Positions 28,757-40,281 of a stretch of DNA of 64,000 nucleotides are shown piece after piece (the stretch's first letter is position 1; the number at the start of each line of letters is the position of its first letter). A program made the translations under genes and the position numbers. Origin of the DNA: Gammaproteobacteria bacterium (GTDB lineage Bacteria > Pseudomonadota > Gammaproteobacteria > RBG-16-57-12); the NCBI GenBank assembly GCA_021647245.1, contig JAKIVC010000007.1, positions 1 through 64,000 on the forward strand, read 5' to 3'. A model generated the notes under the pieces. That model had not been told where the DNA came from, ran no database searches, and saw only the letters and a program-made list of their open reading frames with translations.

Positions 28757-30010
28757 ATGTCGGAGATTCGCAACTACACTCTTAATTTCGGCCCTCAGCA
28801 TCCCTCAGCTCATGGTGTATTACGTCTGGTGCTGGAGATGAATGGTGAGACCATTGAGCGGGCTGATCCCCATATTGGCCTACTGCATCGCGGTACTGAG
28901 AAGCTGGCGGAAACAAAACCATTTAACTCCAATTTGCCTTATATGGATCGTCTAGATTACGTCTCGATGATGTGTAATGAGCACGCCTATGTGATGTGCT
29001 TGGAAAAAATGCTTGGCTTGGAAGTGCCCGAGCGGGCACAGTACATCCGTGTAATGTTTGATGAAATTACGCGCATTTTGAATCACCTGCTGTGGTTAGG
29101 TGCGCATGCACTGGATATTGGGGCCATGACTGTGTTCCTCTACGCATTTCGTGAACGCGAAGACCTGATGGATTGCTATGAAGCGGTCTCGGGTGCGCGA
29201 CTTCATGCCGCCTATTACCGTGTGGGCGGCGTTTATCGGGACCTCCCCGGTAACATGCCGCACTACGAACCTTCCAAGTGGCACAATGCCAAGGAAGTGG
29301 CAAAGATGAATGAAAATCGCCAGGGATCTTTGCTCGATTTTATCGAAGATTTTACGGCGCGCTTCCCGACTTATGTTGATGAATATGAAACGCTACTGAC
29401 CGATAATCGAATCTGGAAGCAACGTACCGTGGGTATCGGTGTGGTGACACCTGAGCGTGCATTACAACTAGGCTTTACCGGGCCGATGATTCGAGGCTCA
29501 GGTATCGAGTGGGATCTGCGCAAAAAACAACCTTACGAAGTATATGACAAGCTGGATTTTGATATTCCAGTGGGTAAAGAGGGTGACTGCTACGATCGCT
29601 ATCTGGTACGCGTTGAAGAGATGCGCCAGTCAAACCACATTATCAAACAATGTGTTACGTGGCTTCGCAACAATCCGGGGCCGGTTATATTGCAGGATCA
29701 CCGCTTTGCAGCTCCTGCCCGTGAGGAGATGAAGGGTGATATGGAGTCGTTGATTCACCACTTTAAGCTCTTTACCGAGGGTTACTGCGTGCCTGCGGGC
29801 GAGGCGTATGCGGCTGTTGAACACCCCAAGGGTGAGTTTGGTATCTATATGGTTTCAGACGGCGCCAATAAACCTTATCGGATAAAAATAAGAGCACCCG
29901 GTTTTGCTCATATTGCTGCAACAGATGAGATGTCACGTGGCCACATGCTGGCTGATGTGGTTGCTGTGATCGGGACGCAAGATATTGTATTTGGGGAGGT
30001 TGACCGTTGA
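28757..30010 (+). CDS. nuoD: NADH-quinone oxidoreductase subunit D
   Basis: A 417-residue 49-kDa type subunit that forms the quinone-binding cavity with NuoB. Start [20 protein letters not shown] is diagnostic; further signatures are [23 protein letters not shown] and [19 protein letters not shown] 28757 sits directly after the nuoC stop; an upstream in-frame start lies within nuoC and is unlikely. Its stop overlaps the nuoE start. Confidence 0.96.
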   Translation: MSEIRNYTLNFGPQHPSAHGVLRLVLEMNGETIERADPHIGLLHRGTEKLAETKPFNSNLPYMDRLDYVSMMCNEHAYVMCLEKMLGLEVPERAQYIRVMFDEITRILNHLLWLGAHALDIGAMTVFLYAFREREDLMDCYEAVSGARLHAAYYRVGGVYRDLPGNMPHYEPSKWHNAKEVAKMNENRQGSLLDFIEDFTARFPTYVDEYETLLTDNRIWKQRTVGIGVVTPERALQLGFTGPMIRGSGIEWDLRKKQPYEVYDKLDFDIPVGKEGDCYDRYLVRVEEMRQSNHIIKQCVTWLRNNPGPVILQDHRFAAPAREEMKGDMESLIHHFKLFTEGYCVPAGEAYAAVEHPKGEFGIYMVSDGANKPYRIKIRAPGFAHIAATDEMSRGHMLADVVAVIGTQDIVFGEVDR

Positions 30011-30501
30011 GCTCACAGACTACTACCACTCTTTCTGACGCTGTCATCGCTGAGATCGATAAGTGTGTTGCTAAGTACCCGGCAGAGCAGAAACAGTCTG
30101 CTGTGATGGGTGCTCTTCATTTGGTTCAGGATGCAAGTGATGGCTCGCTGACAACAGAACTAATGGATGCGGTGGCTGATTATCTTGAAATGCCTGCCAT
30201 TGCTGTCTATGAGGTGGCGACGTTCTACTCAATGTATGAACTCAAGCCTGTTGGTAAGCACAAAATTTCTATTTGTACCAATATCTCTTGCCTTCTCTGT
30301 GGCTCAGACAAAATTGTTGATCATCTCAATGATAAGTTGGGTATTAAATTTGGTCAGACGACCGGTGATGGGCAATTTACTCTGAAAGAGGTTGAGTGCC
30401 TTGGTGCATGCGGTGGGGCGCCAATGTTTCAGATTGGCAAGACATATTACGAGAATCTGACCGCTGAAAAAGTAGATCAGATTCTGGATAGCTTGGATTA
30501 A
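30007..30501 (+). CDS. nuoE: NADH-quinone oxidoreductase subunit E
   Basis: A 164-residue 24-kDa thioredoxin-like subunit binding the [2Fe-2S] cluster N1a. Ligands fall in [12 protein letters not shown] and [14 protein letters not shown]. The start is TTG 30007, which overlaps the nuoD stop (TTGA) and has GGGAGG seven bases upstream; ATG codons further in would truncate the helical N-terminus. Translational coupling with nuoD is likely. Confidence 0.94.
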   Translation: MSSQTTTTLSDAVIAEIDKCVAKYPAEQKQSAVMGALHLVQDASDGSLTTELMDAVADYLEMPAIAVYEVATFYSMYELKPVGKHKISICTNISCLLCGSDKIVDHLNDKLGIKFGQTTGDGQFTLKEVECLGACGGAPMFQIGKTYYENLTAEKVDQILDSLD

Positions 30502-30505
30502 TATT

Positions 30506-31783
30506 ATGGCAAATGAAGTCTGCTTCCGGCTCAATCACCTTGATAAGTCATGGACGCTCGATGTCTATCAGGCAAACGGTGGTTATGATGTGTGGAAAAA
30601 AATCCTGAAGGAAAAAACCTCTCCGGATGAAATTATTGATGAGTTGAAAATATCCGCTCTTCGTGGTCGAGGTGGTGCAGGCTTCCCAACGGGCTTGAAG
30701 TGGAGCTTTATGCCACGTAACACGCCGGGACAAAAATATATTGTTTGTAACTCGGATGAGGGTGAGCCAGGAACATTCAAAGACCGTGATATTCTCCGTT
30801 ACAACCCGCACCAGCTGATTGAGGGTATGGCAATTGCTGGCTATACAATCGGTGCTACCCAAGGATATAACTATATTCGTGGTGAGTTTTATGAGCCAAT
30901 TGAGCGTTTCCAGTCAGCGATTGAAGAGGCGCGTTCAGCCGGGCTTCTCGGTAAAAATATTATGGGTTCAGGTATCGATTTTGACCTTGAATTTCATGCA
31001 GGCGGCGGTGCTTATGTTTGTGGTGAAGAGACGGCACTGATAGAGTCGATAGAGGGTAAAAAAGGTCAGCCGCGCTTCAAGCCACCCTTTCCGGCAAGCT
31101 TCGGCCTCTATGGCTGCCCAACGACGATTAACAACACCGAAACACTGGCTTCTGTGCCAATGATTCTTAAAAATGGTGGCAAGTGGTTCCTTGAGCTGGG
31201 CAAGCCAAATAATGGCGGCAGTAAGATTTTTGCAGTATCTGGCCATGTTAACAAACCTGGCAATTATGAAGTGCCAATGGGCACGCCATTTTCTGCGCTG
31301 CTTGAAATGGCCGGTGGTGTGCGTGACGGCCATAAGCTTAAGGCTGTCATTCCTGGTGGCTCATCGACGCCTATTCTGCCAGGTGATGTGATGATGGATG
31401 CCACTATGGATTATGATGGTATATCCAAAGCAGGCTCTATGCTGGGTGCTGGATCTGTCATCGTGATTGATGACTCGACCTGCATGGTCAAGGCGCTGGC
31501 GCGCATATCTTATTTCTACTACGAAGAGTCATGTGGGCAGTGCACCCCGTGCCGTGAAGGTACGGGTTGGTTGTCACGCATTGTCAACCGGATAGAGAAT
31601 GGTCAAGGTCGTCCAGAAGATCTGGACCTCCTTTGCAATGTCTCTAGGGCGATAGAGGGGCATACTATATGTGCCTTGGGCGAAGCTGCTGCGGCTCCGG
31701 TTACTAGTTTTGTTAAGCAGTTCCGTGAAGAGTTTGAATACCACATCGAACACAAAAAGTGTATGGTCGGTGGAGCCGGTTAA
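30506..31783 (+). CDS. nuoF: NADH-quinone oxidoreductase subunit F
   Basis: A 425-residue 51-kDa subunit that binds NADH, FMN and the [4Fe-4S] cluster N3. The nucleotide/flavin motifs are [17 protein letters not shown] and [17 protein letters not shown]; a conserved [17 protein letters not shown] segment follows. The N3 ligands lie in [12 protein letters not shown] plus a later cysteine in [12 protein letters not shown]. Four bases separate it from nuoE. Confidence 0.97.
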   Translation: MANEVCFRLNHLDKSWTLDVYQANGGYDVWKKILKEKTSPDEIIDELKISALRGRGGAGFPTGLKWSFMPRNTPGQKYIVCNSDEGEPGTFKDRDILRYNPHQLIEGMAIAGYTIGATQGYNYIRGEFYEPIERFQSAIEEARSAGLLGKNIMGSGIDFDLEFHAGGGAYVCGEETALIESIEGKKGQPRFKPPFPASFGLYGCPTTINNTETLASVPMILKNGGKWFLELGKPNNGGSKIFAVSGHVNKPGNYEVPMGTPFSALLEMAGGVRDGHKLKAVIPGGSSTPILPGDVMMDATMDYDGISKAGSMLGAGSVIVIDDSTCMVKALARISYFYYEESCGQCTPCREGTGWLSRIVNRIENGQGRPEDLDLLCNVSRAIEGHTICALGEAAAAPVTSFVKQFREEFEYHIEHKKCMVGGAG

Positions 31784-31838
31784 TCGTCGGTAATGAATAA
31801 TGAGGCATCGCCTCCCTAACGGTAGATTTTGATTGGAT

Positions 31839-34214
31839 ATGACTACAGTAAATATCGAAATCGATGGTAAAAAAGTAGAAGCCCGTAACGGCTTGATGCT
31901 TATTGAGGCTGCTGATGAGGCTGGAATCGATATTCCTCGCTTCTGCTACCACAAAAAACTCTCGATTGCAGCAAATTGCCGCATGTGTTTAGTTGAGGTT
32001 GAGAAAGCTGCAAAGCCCCTTCCAGCATGTGCTACGCCGGTGACGGATGGAATGAGAATCTTCACTCGTTCACCTCGAGCGATCAATGCGCAAAAAGGTG
32101 TGATGGAGTTTTTACTCATAAATCACCCTCTTGATTGCCCTATCTGCGACCAAGGTGGTGAGTGTGAGTTGCAGGATATTGCAGTCAACTATGGCAATAG
32201 CGAGTCAAAATTCCGAGAAAATAAGCGAATTGTTACTGATAAGGATATCGGCCCGCTGATCGCAACCGATATGACGCGCTGTATTCACTGTACTCGCTGT
32301 GTTCGTTTCGGCGATGAAATTGCAGGTGTCCGCGAAATAGGCTCTACGGGGCGTGGCGAGCATATGGAAATTGGCACCTACATTGCGGGAAGTGTCACCT
32401 CGGAGGTTTCCGGTAATGTTATCGATCTCTGTCCGGTAGGCGCGCTGACCTCAAAACCTTACCGTTATAGTGCCCGAGCGTGGGAGTTGACGGTTGCTCC
32501 AGCGATAGCTGCTCACGACTGCCTAGGCTCTAATGTTTTGGTTCATAGCCTAAACAATGAAGTGCTCCGCGTAGTACCCCGCGATAATGAAGCCATAAAT
32601 GAGTCATGGATATCAGATCGTGACCGGTTCTCATATGAGGGAGCCAGTAGTGATGAGCGCTTAACCACACCGATGATCAAGGTCGACGGTGAGTGGCAAG
32701 AGACGGATTGGAATACCGCACTTGAAAATGCTTCGAGAGGAATTCAGTCGGTTGTCGATGCTGCGGGTGCTGAAGAGTTGGGTTGCCTTACATCGCCTAA
32801 TTCAACAGTTGAAGAGCTCTACCTTGCACAAAAATTGATGCGCGGGCTCGGTAGCCACAATATTGATCACCGTCTACGCCAAAATGATTTTGCTGATCAG
32901 GACGGCGCCCCCCCTTTCCCATACCTTGGTATGTCGCTCGAGGAGTTGGAACTGTTAGATGGCGGGTTGTTGATAGGTACTAACCTTCGTAAAGACCAGC
33001 CGATTGCAGCACTCAAGCTGCGAGCCGCATCATTGAATGGCTCGCAATTTTGTACGCTAAATCCGGTTGACTATGATTTCAATTTTACGGTGGCAACATC
33101 TGTTGTTGTTATACCCTCTAAAATGGTTGCACGGCTGGCCTCGGTTGCAAAATCGTTACTTGAAATTACAGGTAATGCAGCTTCTGGCATTGCGGCAGAA
33201 ATTATTCTTGATGCCAGTGTTGATGATGCCTCAAAGGCAATAGCAGACAACTTACACTCATCAAATAACTCGGCAGTTATTCTCGGCAGCTATGCCTCAC
33301 ACCATCCCCAGGCATCTACCTTGCGTGCACTCGCCAGTGTGATTGCTGGAGAGAGTGGTAGTTCGGTTGGCTCGCTAAGTGACGGTTGCAATGGGTCGGG
33401 TGCTTGGATGGCGGGTGCTGTACCTCACCGGTTGGCAGCGGGTAAGAGATCTCCATCGATCGGCTTGAACGCAAAAACGATGCTGGAAAAGCCACGTAAA
33501 GGCTATCTTCTGCTAGGTGTCGAGCCGTCTCTGGATTGTGCTGGTGGTATTACAGTAGAGAAAGCTGTTGCAACGGCTGATTACACAGTGGCATTAACAG
33601 CCTATCGGAGTGCATCACTTGATGCGTGTGCTGATGTGCTACTGCCGATCGTACCGCTGACAGAGACATCTGGCTCTTTAGTTAATATAGAAGGGCGTAT
33701 GCAGTCTTTTTCTGCTGCGGTGATGCCAAAGGGCGATTCACGCCCTGCATGGAAAGTGCTTCGCGTACTGGGTAATATTTTTGATCTCGAAGGGTTTGAG
33801 TATCTCTCCAGTAGTGACGTGAGCCAAGAGTTGCAAGCGTTGATATCGAACTTGAAGCCAACGAGCAAAGGGGTATCGACACTCTCTGATGATGTCGCTG
33901 TGGTTGAAGGCTTGCAGAGAGTAACCGAGTGTGCGAGCTACTCTGGGGACGCGCAGCTTCGTCGTTCTCCCAGCTTGCAACAGACCAGCGATGCCTTATC
34001 TTGCTTAGCGGTGCAGCTTAGTCGCGCTACAGCAGAGAAGAGTGGTGTGCTGGATTGTACGCGTCTGCTGCTTAAGCAGGGTGAGTTGGAAATAGATATA
34101 CCAATGGTTATAAATGATCGTGTTGCTGATGGCGCACTCTTGGTATACAGTGGCCTGCCGCAGACATCGGGTCTTGCCGCAGATTTTTCACCAATAACAA
34201 TTAAAAAAGCTTAA
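31839..34214 (+). CDS. nuoG: NADH-quinone oxidoreductase subunit G
   Basis: A 791-residue 75-kDa subunit carrying several Fe-S clusters. The N-terminal ferredoxin domain has CYHKKLSIAANCRMC. Next comes the His-Cys cluster region CDQGGECELQD, then HCTRCVRFGDEIAG and the [4Fe-4S] region ending CPVGALTSKPYR. The C-terminal two thirds is a molybdopterin-oxidoreductase-like fold without cofactor, as is normal for complex I. ATG 31839 is preferred to TTG 31833. The C-terminal ~200 residues look less conserved. Confidence 0.95.
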   Translation: MTTVNIEIDGKKVEARNGLMLIEAADEAGIDIPRFCYHKKLSIAANCRMCLVEVEKAAKPLPACATPVTDGMRIFTRSPRAINAQKGVMEFLLINHPLDCPICDQGGECELQDIAVNYGNSESKFRENKRIVTDKDIGPLIATDMTRCIHCTRCVRFGDEIAGVREIGSTGRGEHMEIGTYIAGSVTSEVSGNVIDLCPVGALTSKPYRYSARAWELTVAPAIAAHDCLGSNVLVHSLNNEVLRVVPRDNEAINESWISDRDRFSYEGASSDERLTTPMIKVDGEWQETDWNTALENASRGIQSVVDAAGAEELGCLTSPNSTVEELYLAQKLMRGLGSHNIDHRLRQNDFADQDGAPPFPYLGMSLEELELLDGGLLIGTNLRKDQPIAALKLRAASLNGSQFCTLNPVDYDFNFTVATSVVVIPSKMVARLASVAKSLLEITGNAASGIAAEIILDASVDDASKAIADNLHSSNNSAVILGSYASHHPQASTLRALASVIAGESGSSVGSLSDGCNGSGAWMAGAVPHRLAAGKRSPSIGLNAKTMLEKPRKGYLLLGVEPSLDCAGGITVEKAVATADYTVALTAYRSASLDACADVLLPIVPLTETSGSLVNIEGRMQSFSAAVMPKGDSRPAWKVLRVLGNIFDLEGFEYLSSSDVSQELQALISNLKPTSKGVSTLSDDVAVVEGLQRVTECASYSGDAQLRRSPSLQQTSDALSCLAVQLSRATAEKSGVLDCTRLLLKQGELEIDIPMVINDRVADGALLVYSGLPQTSGLAADFSPITIKKA

Positions 34215-34245
34215 TTAAGCTGTGTTTCAGGGGTGAGAGGGTTTA

Positions 34246-35304
34246 ATGATTGAGACATTGCAAAATTTGTTGAGTTTCCTGCCTGAGGTGGCTCAGAGTT
34301 TAGTCATCATTTCGGTGAAGATTCTTGCGATTGTGCTGCCTATAATGGGAGCCGTGGCCTATTTGACTTTGGCAGAGCGAAAAGTTATCAGCTATATACA
34401 GGTTCGAATTGGCCCAAATAGGGTCGGGCCTCGTGGTTTGCTGCAGCCGATCGCTGATGCGCTTAAGTTGATTATGAAAGAAGTGATTGTGCCTGCTCAG
34501 GCAAACAAAAAGCTGTTCATGATCGCGCCGGTTTTAGCCTTTGCGCCCGCAATAGCAGCATGGGCTGTTGTGCCATTTGATGAAGGCATGGTTCTGTCGA
34601 ATATTGATGCATCGCTACTCTATATACTGGCAATTACTTCAATGGCTGTTTATGGCGTTATTCTCGCCGGCTGGGCATCCAATTCAAAATATGCATTCCT
34701 AGGCGCAATGCGGTCTGCAGCGCAGATAGTGTCGTATGAAATAGCAATGGGCTTTGCACTGGTGACGGTGCTTATGGCCGCAGGCAGCCTGAATCTAACC
34801 GAAATTGTAAACGCCCAGCAGGGCGGTGTATGGATGTGGTTCTTCATTCCGCTATGGCCAATGTTCCTTGTCTATTACATTTCGGGATTAGCCGAAACTA
34901 ACCGCGCTCCTTTTGACGTTGCTGAGGGTGAATCTGAAATTGTCGCTGGCTTCCATGTGGAATATTCCGGTATGACATTTTCAATATTCTTCCTTGCTGA
35001 ATATGCAAATATGATATTGATCGCGCTGTTAACCGCGCTGATGTTTTGCGGAGGCTGGTTATCACCTTTCCAAGGCATTCCAGTATTGGAAGATATGTTT
35101 AGCTGGGTACCGGGGATTATCTGGTTGCTGCTTAAGACAAGCTTCTTCCTGTTCTTATTCCTTTGGTTCCGTGCAACCTTCCCACGTTACCGTTATGACC
35201 AAATCATGCGATTGGGTTGGAAAGTGTTAATCCCGATCACTATTTTCTGGGTGTTGCTGCTTGGTTTGGCTATTGTTGAAGGCTGGGGCCCCTGGTTCGG
35301 CTAG
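34246..35304 (+). CDS. nuoH: NADH-quinone oxidoreductase subunit H
   Basis: A 352-residue multi-helix membrane subunit that links the peripheral arm and the quinone site to the proton channels. Signatures: [20 protein letters not shown] near the N-terminus, [17 protein letters not shown] and [20 protein letters not shown]. About eight hydrophobic helices are visible. GAGAGGG lies before ATG 34246. Confidence 0.96.
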   Translation: MIETLQNLLSFLPEVAQSLVIISVKILAIVLPIMGAVAYLTLAERKVISYIQVRIGPNRVGPRGLLQPIADALKLIMKEVIVPAQANKKLFMIAPVLAFAPAIAAWAVVPFDEGMVLSNIDASLLYILAITSMAVYGVILAGWASNSKYAFLGAMRSAAQIVSYEIAMGFALVTVLMAAGSLNLTEIVNAQQGGVWMWFFIPLWPMFLVYYISGLAETNRAPFDVAEGESEIVAGFHVEYSGMTFSIFFLAEYANMILIALLTALMFCGGWLSPFQGIPVLEDMFSWVPGIIWLLLKTSFFLFLFLWFRATFPRYRYDQIMRLGWKVLIPITIFWVLLLGLAIVEGWGPWFG

Positions 35305-35322
35305 GGGTTGGAGAAGAGATCT

Positions 35323-35811
35323 ATGACTGCTATTAAACACTTTTTTAAGACTTTTTTCCTTTGGGAACTTGTGCTTGGTCTTAAGCTGACGGGTAAATAC
35401 CTGTTTGCTCGTAAGATCACGGTTCAGTACCCAGAAGAGAAAACACCCCAGTCTAATCGTTTTCGTGGTTTGCATGCGCAACGTCGCTACGCAAATGGTG
35501 AGGAGCGCTGTATTGCGTGTAAGCTTTGTGAGGCGGTCTGTCCAGCGCTGGCCATCACTATTGATATGGAGGAGCGCGAAGATGGCTCCCGCCGTACTAC
35601 CCGTTATGATATTGACCTCTCTAAATGTATTTTTTGCGGCTTTTGTGAAGAGTCGTGCCCAGTTGATGCGATTGTTGAAACGCGTCATTTCGAGTACTGT
35701 GGCGATGTCCGCGAAGATCTGCTCATGACAAAAGAGAAGCTTTTGGCTGTTGGTGACCGCTTTGAAACAGAAATTGCAAATGATCGCGCTTCAGATGCGC
35801 AGTATCGCTAA
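35323..35811 (+). CDS. nuoI: NADH-quinone oxidoreductase subunit I
   Basis: A 162-residue ferredoxin-like subunit with two [4Fe-4S] clusters (N6a, N6b). The two motifs are [12 protein letters not shown] and [18 protein letters not shown]. The N-terminal amphipathic helix anchors it to the membrane. ATG 35323 has GGAGAAGAG upstream, which decides the start over an earlier in-frame codon at 35308. Confidence 0.96.
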   Translation: MTAIKHFFKTFFLWELVLGLKLTGKYLFARKITVQYPEEKTPQSNRFRGLHAQRRYANGEERCIACKLCEAVCPALAITIDMEEREDGSRRTTRYDIDLSKCIFCGFCEESCPVDAIVETRHFEYCGDVREDLLMTKEKLLAVGDRFETEIANDRASDAQYR

Positions 35812-35832
35812 TTAACCTAATGGCGCAATATT

Positions 35833-36450
35833 ATGGCTTTTGAACTGATCATATTTTATATCTTTTCCACGATACTTGTGGGTTCTGCGCTTGCGGTTAT
35901 TACCGTACGAAACCCCATATATGCCGCGCTCTTTTTAGTGCTCGCTTTCTTCACTTGTGCGGGCGTTTGGTTGTTGCTTGAAGCGGAGTTCCTTGCCATA
36001 ACGCTGGTACTTGTCTATGTCGGTGCGGTAATGGTGCTGTTCCTTTTTGTCGTAATGATGCTCGATATAAATTTGGCGCCACTGAAAGAGGGGTTTATAA
36101 GATTCCTTCCGGTTGGTATTGCGGTGGGTGTCATTATCCTTATCCAGATGGCAATGATTCTTGGTCCAGAAAACTTTGGCCTGGAGAAGTTCGCAACGCC
36201 AATGGGGCAGGGTGAGGATTACAGTAATACAAAGGCTCTTGGGCGTATCTTATATACTACATATGTCTACCCCTTTGAGATTGCTGCCGTTATTCTGTTA
36301 GTCGCTATTATTGCTGCCATCACACTAACGTTGCGAAAACGTCCTGATTCTAAATCGCAAAATGTTGCTGATCAGGTGAAAGTACGCCGTGAAGACCGTG
36401 TTCGATTGGTTAAGATGTCCGCAACAAAAAAAGATGAGGTACAGTCATGA
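35833..36450 (+). CDS. nuoJ: NADH-quinone oxidoreductase subunit J
   Basis: A 205-residue membrane subunit with five transmembrane helices. The conserved third-helix region [20 protein letters not shown] is visible. The hydrophilic C-terminus ([20 protein letters not shown]) is basic and variable. Its last four bases overlap the nuoK start (ATGA). Confidence 0.95.
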   Translation: MAFELIIFYIFSTILVGSALAVITVRNPIYAALFLVLAFFTCAGVWLLLEAEFLAITLVLVYVGAVMVLFLFVVMMLDINLAPLKEGFIRFLPVGIAVGVIILIQMAMILGPENFGLEKFATPMGQGEDYSNTKALGRILYTTYVYPFEIAAVILLVAIIAAITLTLRKRPDSKSQNVADQVKVRREDRVRLVKMSATKKDEVQS

Positions 36451-36752
36451 TTACGTTGTCCCATTTCCTCATTTTGAGTGCAATACTATTTTGCATCAGC
36501 ATGGCGGGTATTTTTATAAACCGTAAAAATATTATTATTTTATTGATGGCCATCGAGCTGATGTTGCTCGCGGTTAATATCAATTTTGTTGCCTTTTCAT
36601 ACTATCTCAATGACTTGGCGGGTCAGGTTTTTGTCTTTTTCATATTGACCGTTGCCGCGGCTGAGGCCGCTATCGGACTCGCCATTCTTGTAGTGCTATT
36701 CCGTAATAAGCGCACTATCAATGTTGACAGCCTTGATTCTCTGAAGGGATAA
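36447..36752 (+). CDS. nuoK: NADH-quinone oxidoreductase subunit K
   Basis: A 101-residue, three-helix MrpC-like subunit. The two conserved intramembrane glutamates are present in [16 protein letters not shown] and [17 protein letters not shown]. It overlaps nuoJ by four bases and precedes nuoL by two bases. Confidence 0.96.
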   Translation: MITLSHFLILSAILFCISMAGIFINRKNIIILLMAIELMLLAVNINFVAFSYYLNDLAGQVFVFFILTVAAAEAAIGLAILVVLFRNKRTINVDSLDSLKG

Positions 36753-36754
36753 CG

Positions 36755-38719
36755 ATGACAGACTCTATGCATAACGTTTATCTCGCTATTGTGTTGGCAC
36801 CACTGATTGGTGCGATCATCGCAGGTCTGTTTGGTAAGCAGATCGGTCGATCAGGCGCGCACTGGGTGACTAATATCGGTGTGGCGGTCTCTTTTCTTCT
36901 CTCTGTTGTTGTTTTTAAGCACATTATAATTGACGGTGCGGAGAGCTATAATGCATCCGTTTATACTTGGTTGATCAGTGATGGTATAAAGTTTGAAATC
37001 GGTTTTTTGGTTGATGAGCTGACAGCGATGATGATGATTGTCGTGACTTTCATATCTTTGATGGTACATATTTACACCATCGGCTATATGAAAGATGACC
37101 CCGGTTACCAACGTTTTTTCAGTTACATATCACTATTTACTTTCTCCATGCTGACCCTGGTGATGGCTAATAACTTCATGCAGCTTTTCTTTGGCTGGGA
37201 AGCCGTGGGGTTGGTCTCGTATCTACTGATTGGGTTCTGGTATAAAAAAGAGACCGCAATCTATGCAAACTTAAAAGCATTTTTGGTTAACCGAGTGGGT
37301 GATTTTGGCTTCCTGCTGGGTATCGCCGCTGTGCTTATGTACTTCAATACCCTCGACTATGCCGAGGTGTTTGATGTGGCACCGATGATGGCTGACTTAA
37401 CAATACAGGTGATACCAGGCTTGGACTGGTCACTGATGACCGTCATTTGTATCCTACTGTTTATTGGCGCGATGGGTAAATCTGCGCAGGTACCACTTCA
37501 CGTTTGGCTTCCTGATTCCATGGAAGGCCCTACACCGATTTCTGCACTGATACACGCCGCCACCATGGTAACGGCGGGTATCTACATGGTTGCACGGATG
37601 TCACCACTTTATGAGCAATCAACCACTGCGTTGAGCTTTATTCTGGTGATTGGTGCAATAACGGCACTCTCGATGGGCTTTCTCGGTATTATCCAAAACG
37701 ACATCAAGCGAGTTATAGCTTATTCAACGCTTTCTCAGCTGGGCTATATGACGGTGGCGCTGGGTGCATCTGCTTACGCCGCAGGCGTGTTCCATCTAAT
37801 GACGCATGCGTTTTTCAAAGCACTGCTGTTTCTTGCTGCAGGGTCGGTGATTATCGCGATGCATCATGAACAAGATATTCGCAAGATGGGAGGGTTGAAA
37901 AAGTACCTGCCAATTACCTATGGGGCAATGTTGGTCGGCTCCCTTGCGTTGATCGGCTTTCCATTTTTCTCAGGTTTTTTCTCTAAAGATGCCATTATTG
38001 AGGCGGTACGCCACTCAGAAATAGCCGGAGCGGGTTTTGCTTATGTGTGTATCTTGTTGGGCGTATTTGTTACCGCGTTCTACAGTTTTCGCATGTTCTT
38101 TTTGGTGTTCCATGGTAAAGAGCGTATGGATGAACACACCAAACAACACCTACATGAGTCACCCAAGGTCGTTACTTGGCCGCTGATAGCTCTTGCGATA
38201 CCATCCGTTCTCGCCGGTGGTTATTTTATTGGCCCCATGCTATTTGGTGATTTTTTCGGCAACTCAATCTATGTTTCTCCGGAACGCGATACGTTGGCAA
38301 TTGTAGGCGGTTATTACACAGGTGTAGTCGGCTTTGTAGCGCATGCGTTCGCAGGCCCTGCTATTTATCTTGCCGCGGGAGGGGTTGGCTTGGCCTGGTT
38401 CCTCTATATAAAGCGTCGCGATTTACCCGGAAAAATCCAGAAAACATTTAAGCCCATTAATACGATCCTCGAAAATAATTACGGCTTTGATCGCTTTAAT
38501 GAAGTGTTTTTTGCCAATGGATCACGGATGCTGGGTCGCTTCTTCTGGAAGGTGGGTGATGTGATGATTATTGACGGCATAATGGTCAATGGAACCGCAA
38601 ATGCTGTAGGTTGGATTGCCGCGAAGGCTCGCCGCATTCAGACCGGTTACCTCTATCACTATGCATTCTCAATGATTATTGGTCTGTTGTTGTTGCTGAG
38701 CTGGATTTTGCTCAAGTAA
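36755..38719 (+). CDS. nuoL: NADH-quinone oxidoreductase subunit L
   Basis: A 654-residue antiporter-like subunit at the distal end of the membrane arm, pumping protons. Signatures: FFGWEAVGLVSYLLIGFWY, KSAQVPLHVWLPDSMEGPTP and SALIHAATMVTAGIYMVAR. Conserved histidines and lysines follow (MTHAFFKALLFLAAGSVI). The long C-terminal lateral helix region (after ~residue 520) ends in a final transmembrane anchor. AAGGGA precedes ATG 36755. Confidence 0.97.
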   Translation: MTDSMHNVYLAIVLAPLIGAIIAGLFGKQIGRSGAHWVTNIGVAVSFLLSVVVFKHIIIDGAESYNASVYTWLISDGIKFEIGFLVDELTAMMMIVVTFISLMVHIYTIGYMKDDPGYQRFFSYISLFTFSMLTLVMANNFMQLFFGWEAVGLVSYLLIGFWYKKETAIYANLKAFLVNRVGDFGFLLGIAAVLMYFNTLDYAEVFDVAPMMADLTIQVIPGLDWSLMTVICILLFIGAMGKSAQVPLHVWLPDSMEGPTPISALIHAATMVTAGIYMVARMSPLYEQSTTALSFILVIGAITALSMGFLGIIQNDIKRVIAYSTLSQLGYMTVALGASAYAAGVFHLMTHAFFKALLFLAAGSVIIAMHHEQDIRKMGGLKKYLPITYGAMLVGSLALIGFPFFSGFFSKDAIIEAVRHSEIAGAGFAYVCILLGVFVTAFYSFRMFFLVFHGKERMDEHTKQHLHESPKVVTWPLIALAIPSVLAGGYFIGPMLFGDFFGNSIYVSPERDTLAIVGGYYTGVVGFVAHAFAGPAIYLAAGGVGLAWFLYIKRRDLPGKIQKTFKPINTILENNYGFDRFNEVFFANGSRMLGRFFWKVGDVMIIDGIMVNGTANAVGWIAAKARRIQTGYLYHYAFSMIIGLLLLLSWILLK

Positions 38720-38747
38720 TCAAATAATAAAAAAGGTTATGATTTAA

Positions 38748-40262
38748 ATGTCAGATTTGCCACTACTCAGTCTGGTTATTTGGGTGCCGATTATCGGAGC
38801 CCTGTTTGTACTTGCCTGTCATTCAGAGGAGAAAGCACCGCTTGCGCGAATTCTGGCGCTGACTGTTGCGGTTGTGACCTTTTTCTTATCTATATTGCTC
38901 TATACAGGTTTTGATCTGACCACGCACGAGATGCAGTTTGTTGAGCATGTTTCGTGGATTCCCGCATTCAATGTCTTTTACCACCTCGGTGTCGATGGTA
39001 TCTCAATGCCGTTGATTATTTTGACAACCTTTTCCACGGTTTTAGTGGTATTGGCAGGATGGGAAGTTATCAAGCACAAGCCCGCACTCTACATGGGCTC
39101 ATTCTTGATTATGATGGGTTTCATGAACGGTGTTTTTGCAGCACTTGATGCGGTCTTGTTCTATGTGTTTTGGGAAGCGCTGCTGATTCCAATGTTTCTT
39201 GTTATTGGTATCTGGGGCGGCCCTCGCCGGGTTTATGCGACGATCAAGTTTTTCTTATATACCTTTTTTGGCTCAGTGTTCATGCTGATTGCACTGATCT
39301 ACATGTATATGGAGTCAGGTAGCTTCTCTATTCTTGGTATGCAGGATATGTCGCTGGGCATGACGGCGCAGATATGGATATTCCTGGCATTCCTGATTGC
39401 ATTTGCAGTCAAGGTTCCTATGTGGCCGGTGCATACTTGGTTGCCTGATGCGCACGTGGAAGCGCCGACAGGTGGGTCGGTTATTCTGGCCGCTATTATG
39501 CTTAAACTAGGTGCTTATGGCTTCTTGAGGTTCAGTTTGCCGATAACCCCGGATGCGAGTGCTGATCTGGCATGGCTGGTGATTGCCCTCTCATTGATCG
39601 GAATCGTCTATATCGGTTTTGTTGCGCTGGCACAATCCGATATGAAAAAACTAGTAGCATACTCATCTATCGCCCATATGGGCTTTGTAACACTAGGCCT
39701 CTTTGTGCCATTCTTGATTTTTTCCAATACTGGCTCGATGTCAGGTGCAGCGTTGGGACTGGAAGGCGCGATGGTTCAGATGATCTCCCATGGTTTTGTC
39801 TCGGGTGCCATGTTCCTCTGTATAGGGGTTCTATACGATCGTATGCATAGCCGAGAAATCAGCTCTTATGGGGGAGTGGCCGAGAAAATGCCATGGTTTG
39901 CAGCCTTTGCAGTTTTATTCGCCATGGCCAATGCCGGGTTACCTGGAACATCCGGATTTGTTGGGGAGTTTATGGTTATCCTTAGCGCATTTAAAGCCAA
40001 CTTCTGGATTGCCTTTTTGGCAGGAACAACGCTGATTATCGGTGCGGCATATACACTATGGATGATTAAGCGAGTCTTCTTTGGTGAGGTCAGCAATGAA
40101 AATGTAGAAAAACTTGAAGATTTGAACAAGCGAGAGTTTTTCATATTAGCCACCCTGGCCATTGCGGTACTTGTGCTGGGTATATGGCCAGCACCGTTAC
40201 TTGAAGTGATGCACCCAACTGTAGATAATCTGATTTACCAAATCAGCAGCTCTAAACTATAA
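38748..40262 (+). CDS. nuoM: NADH-quinone oxidoreductase subunit M
   Basis: A 504-residue antiporter-like proton-pumping subunit with ~14 helices. Visible motifs are FYVFWEALLIPMFLVIGIWG, VKVPMWPVHTWLPDAHVEAP and LLVAYSSIAHMGFV-type (KKLVAYSSIAHMGFVTLG). The conserved Glu and Lys residues of the half-channels are present. It starts 28 bases after nuoL. Confidence 0.97.
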   Translation: MSDLPLLSLVIWVPIIGALFVLACHSEEKAPLARILALTVAVVTFFLSILLYTGFDLTTHEMQFVEHVSWIPAFNVFYHLGVDGISMPLIILTTFSTVLVVLAGWEVIKHKPALYMGSFLIMMGFMNGVFAALDAVLFYVFWEALLIPMFLVIGIWGGPRRVYATIKFFLYTFFGSVFMLIALIYMYMESGSFSILGMQDMSLGMTAQIWIFLAFLIAFAVKVPMWPVHTWLPDAHVEAPTGGSVILAAIMLKLGAYGFLRFSLPITPDASADLAWLVIALSLIGIVYIGFVALAQSDMKKLVAYSSIAHMGFVTLGLFVPFLIFSNTGSMSGAALGLEGAMVQMISHGFVSGAMFLCIGVLYDRMHSREISSYGGVAEKMPWFAAFAVLFAMANAGLPGTSGFVGEFMVILSAFKANFWIAFLAGTTLIIGAAYTLWMIKRVFFGEVSNENVEKLEDLNKREFFILATLAIAVLVLGIWPAPLLEVMHPTVDNLIYQISSSKL

Positions 40263-40281
40263 CAAGGTCGAGTAATAGAGT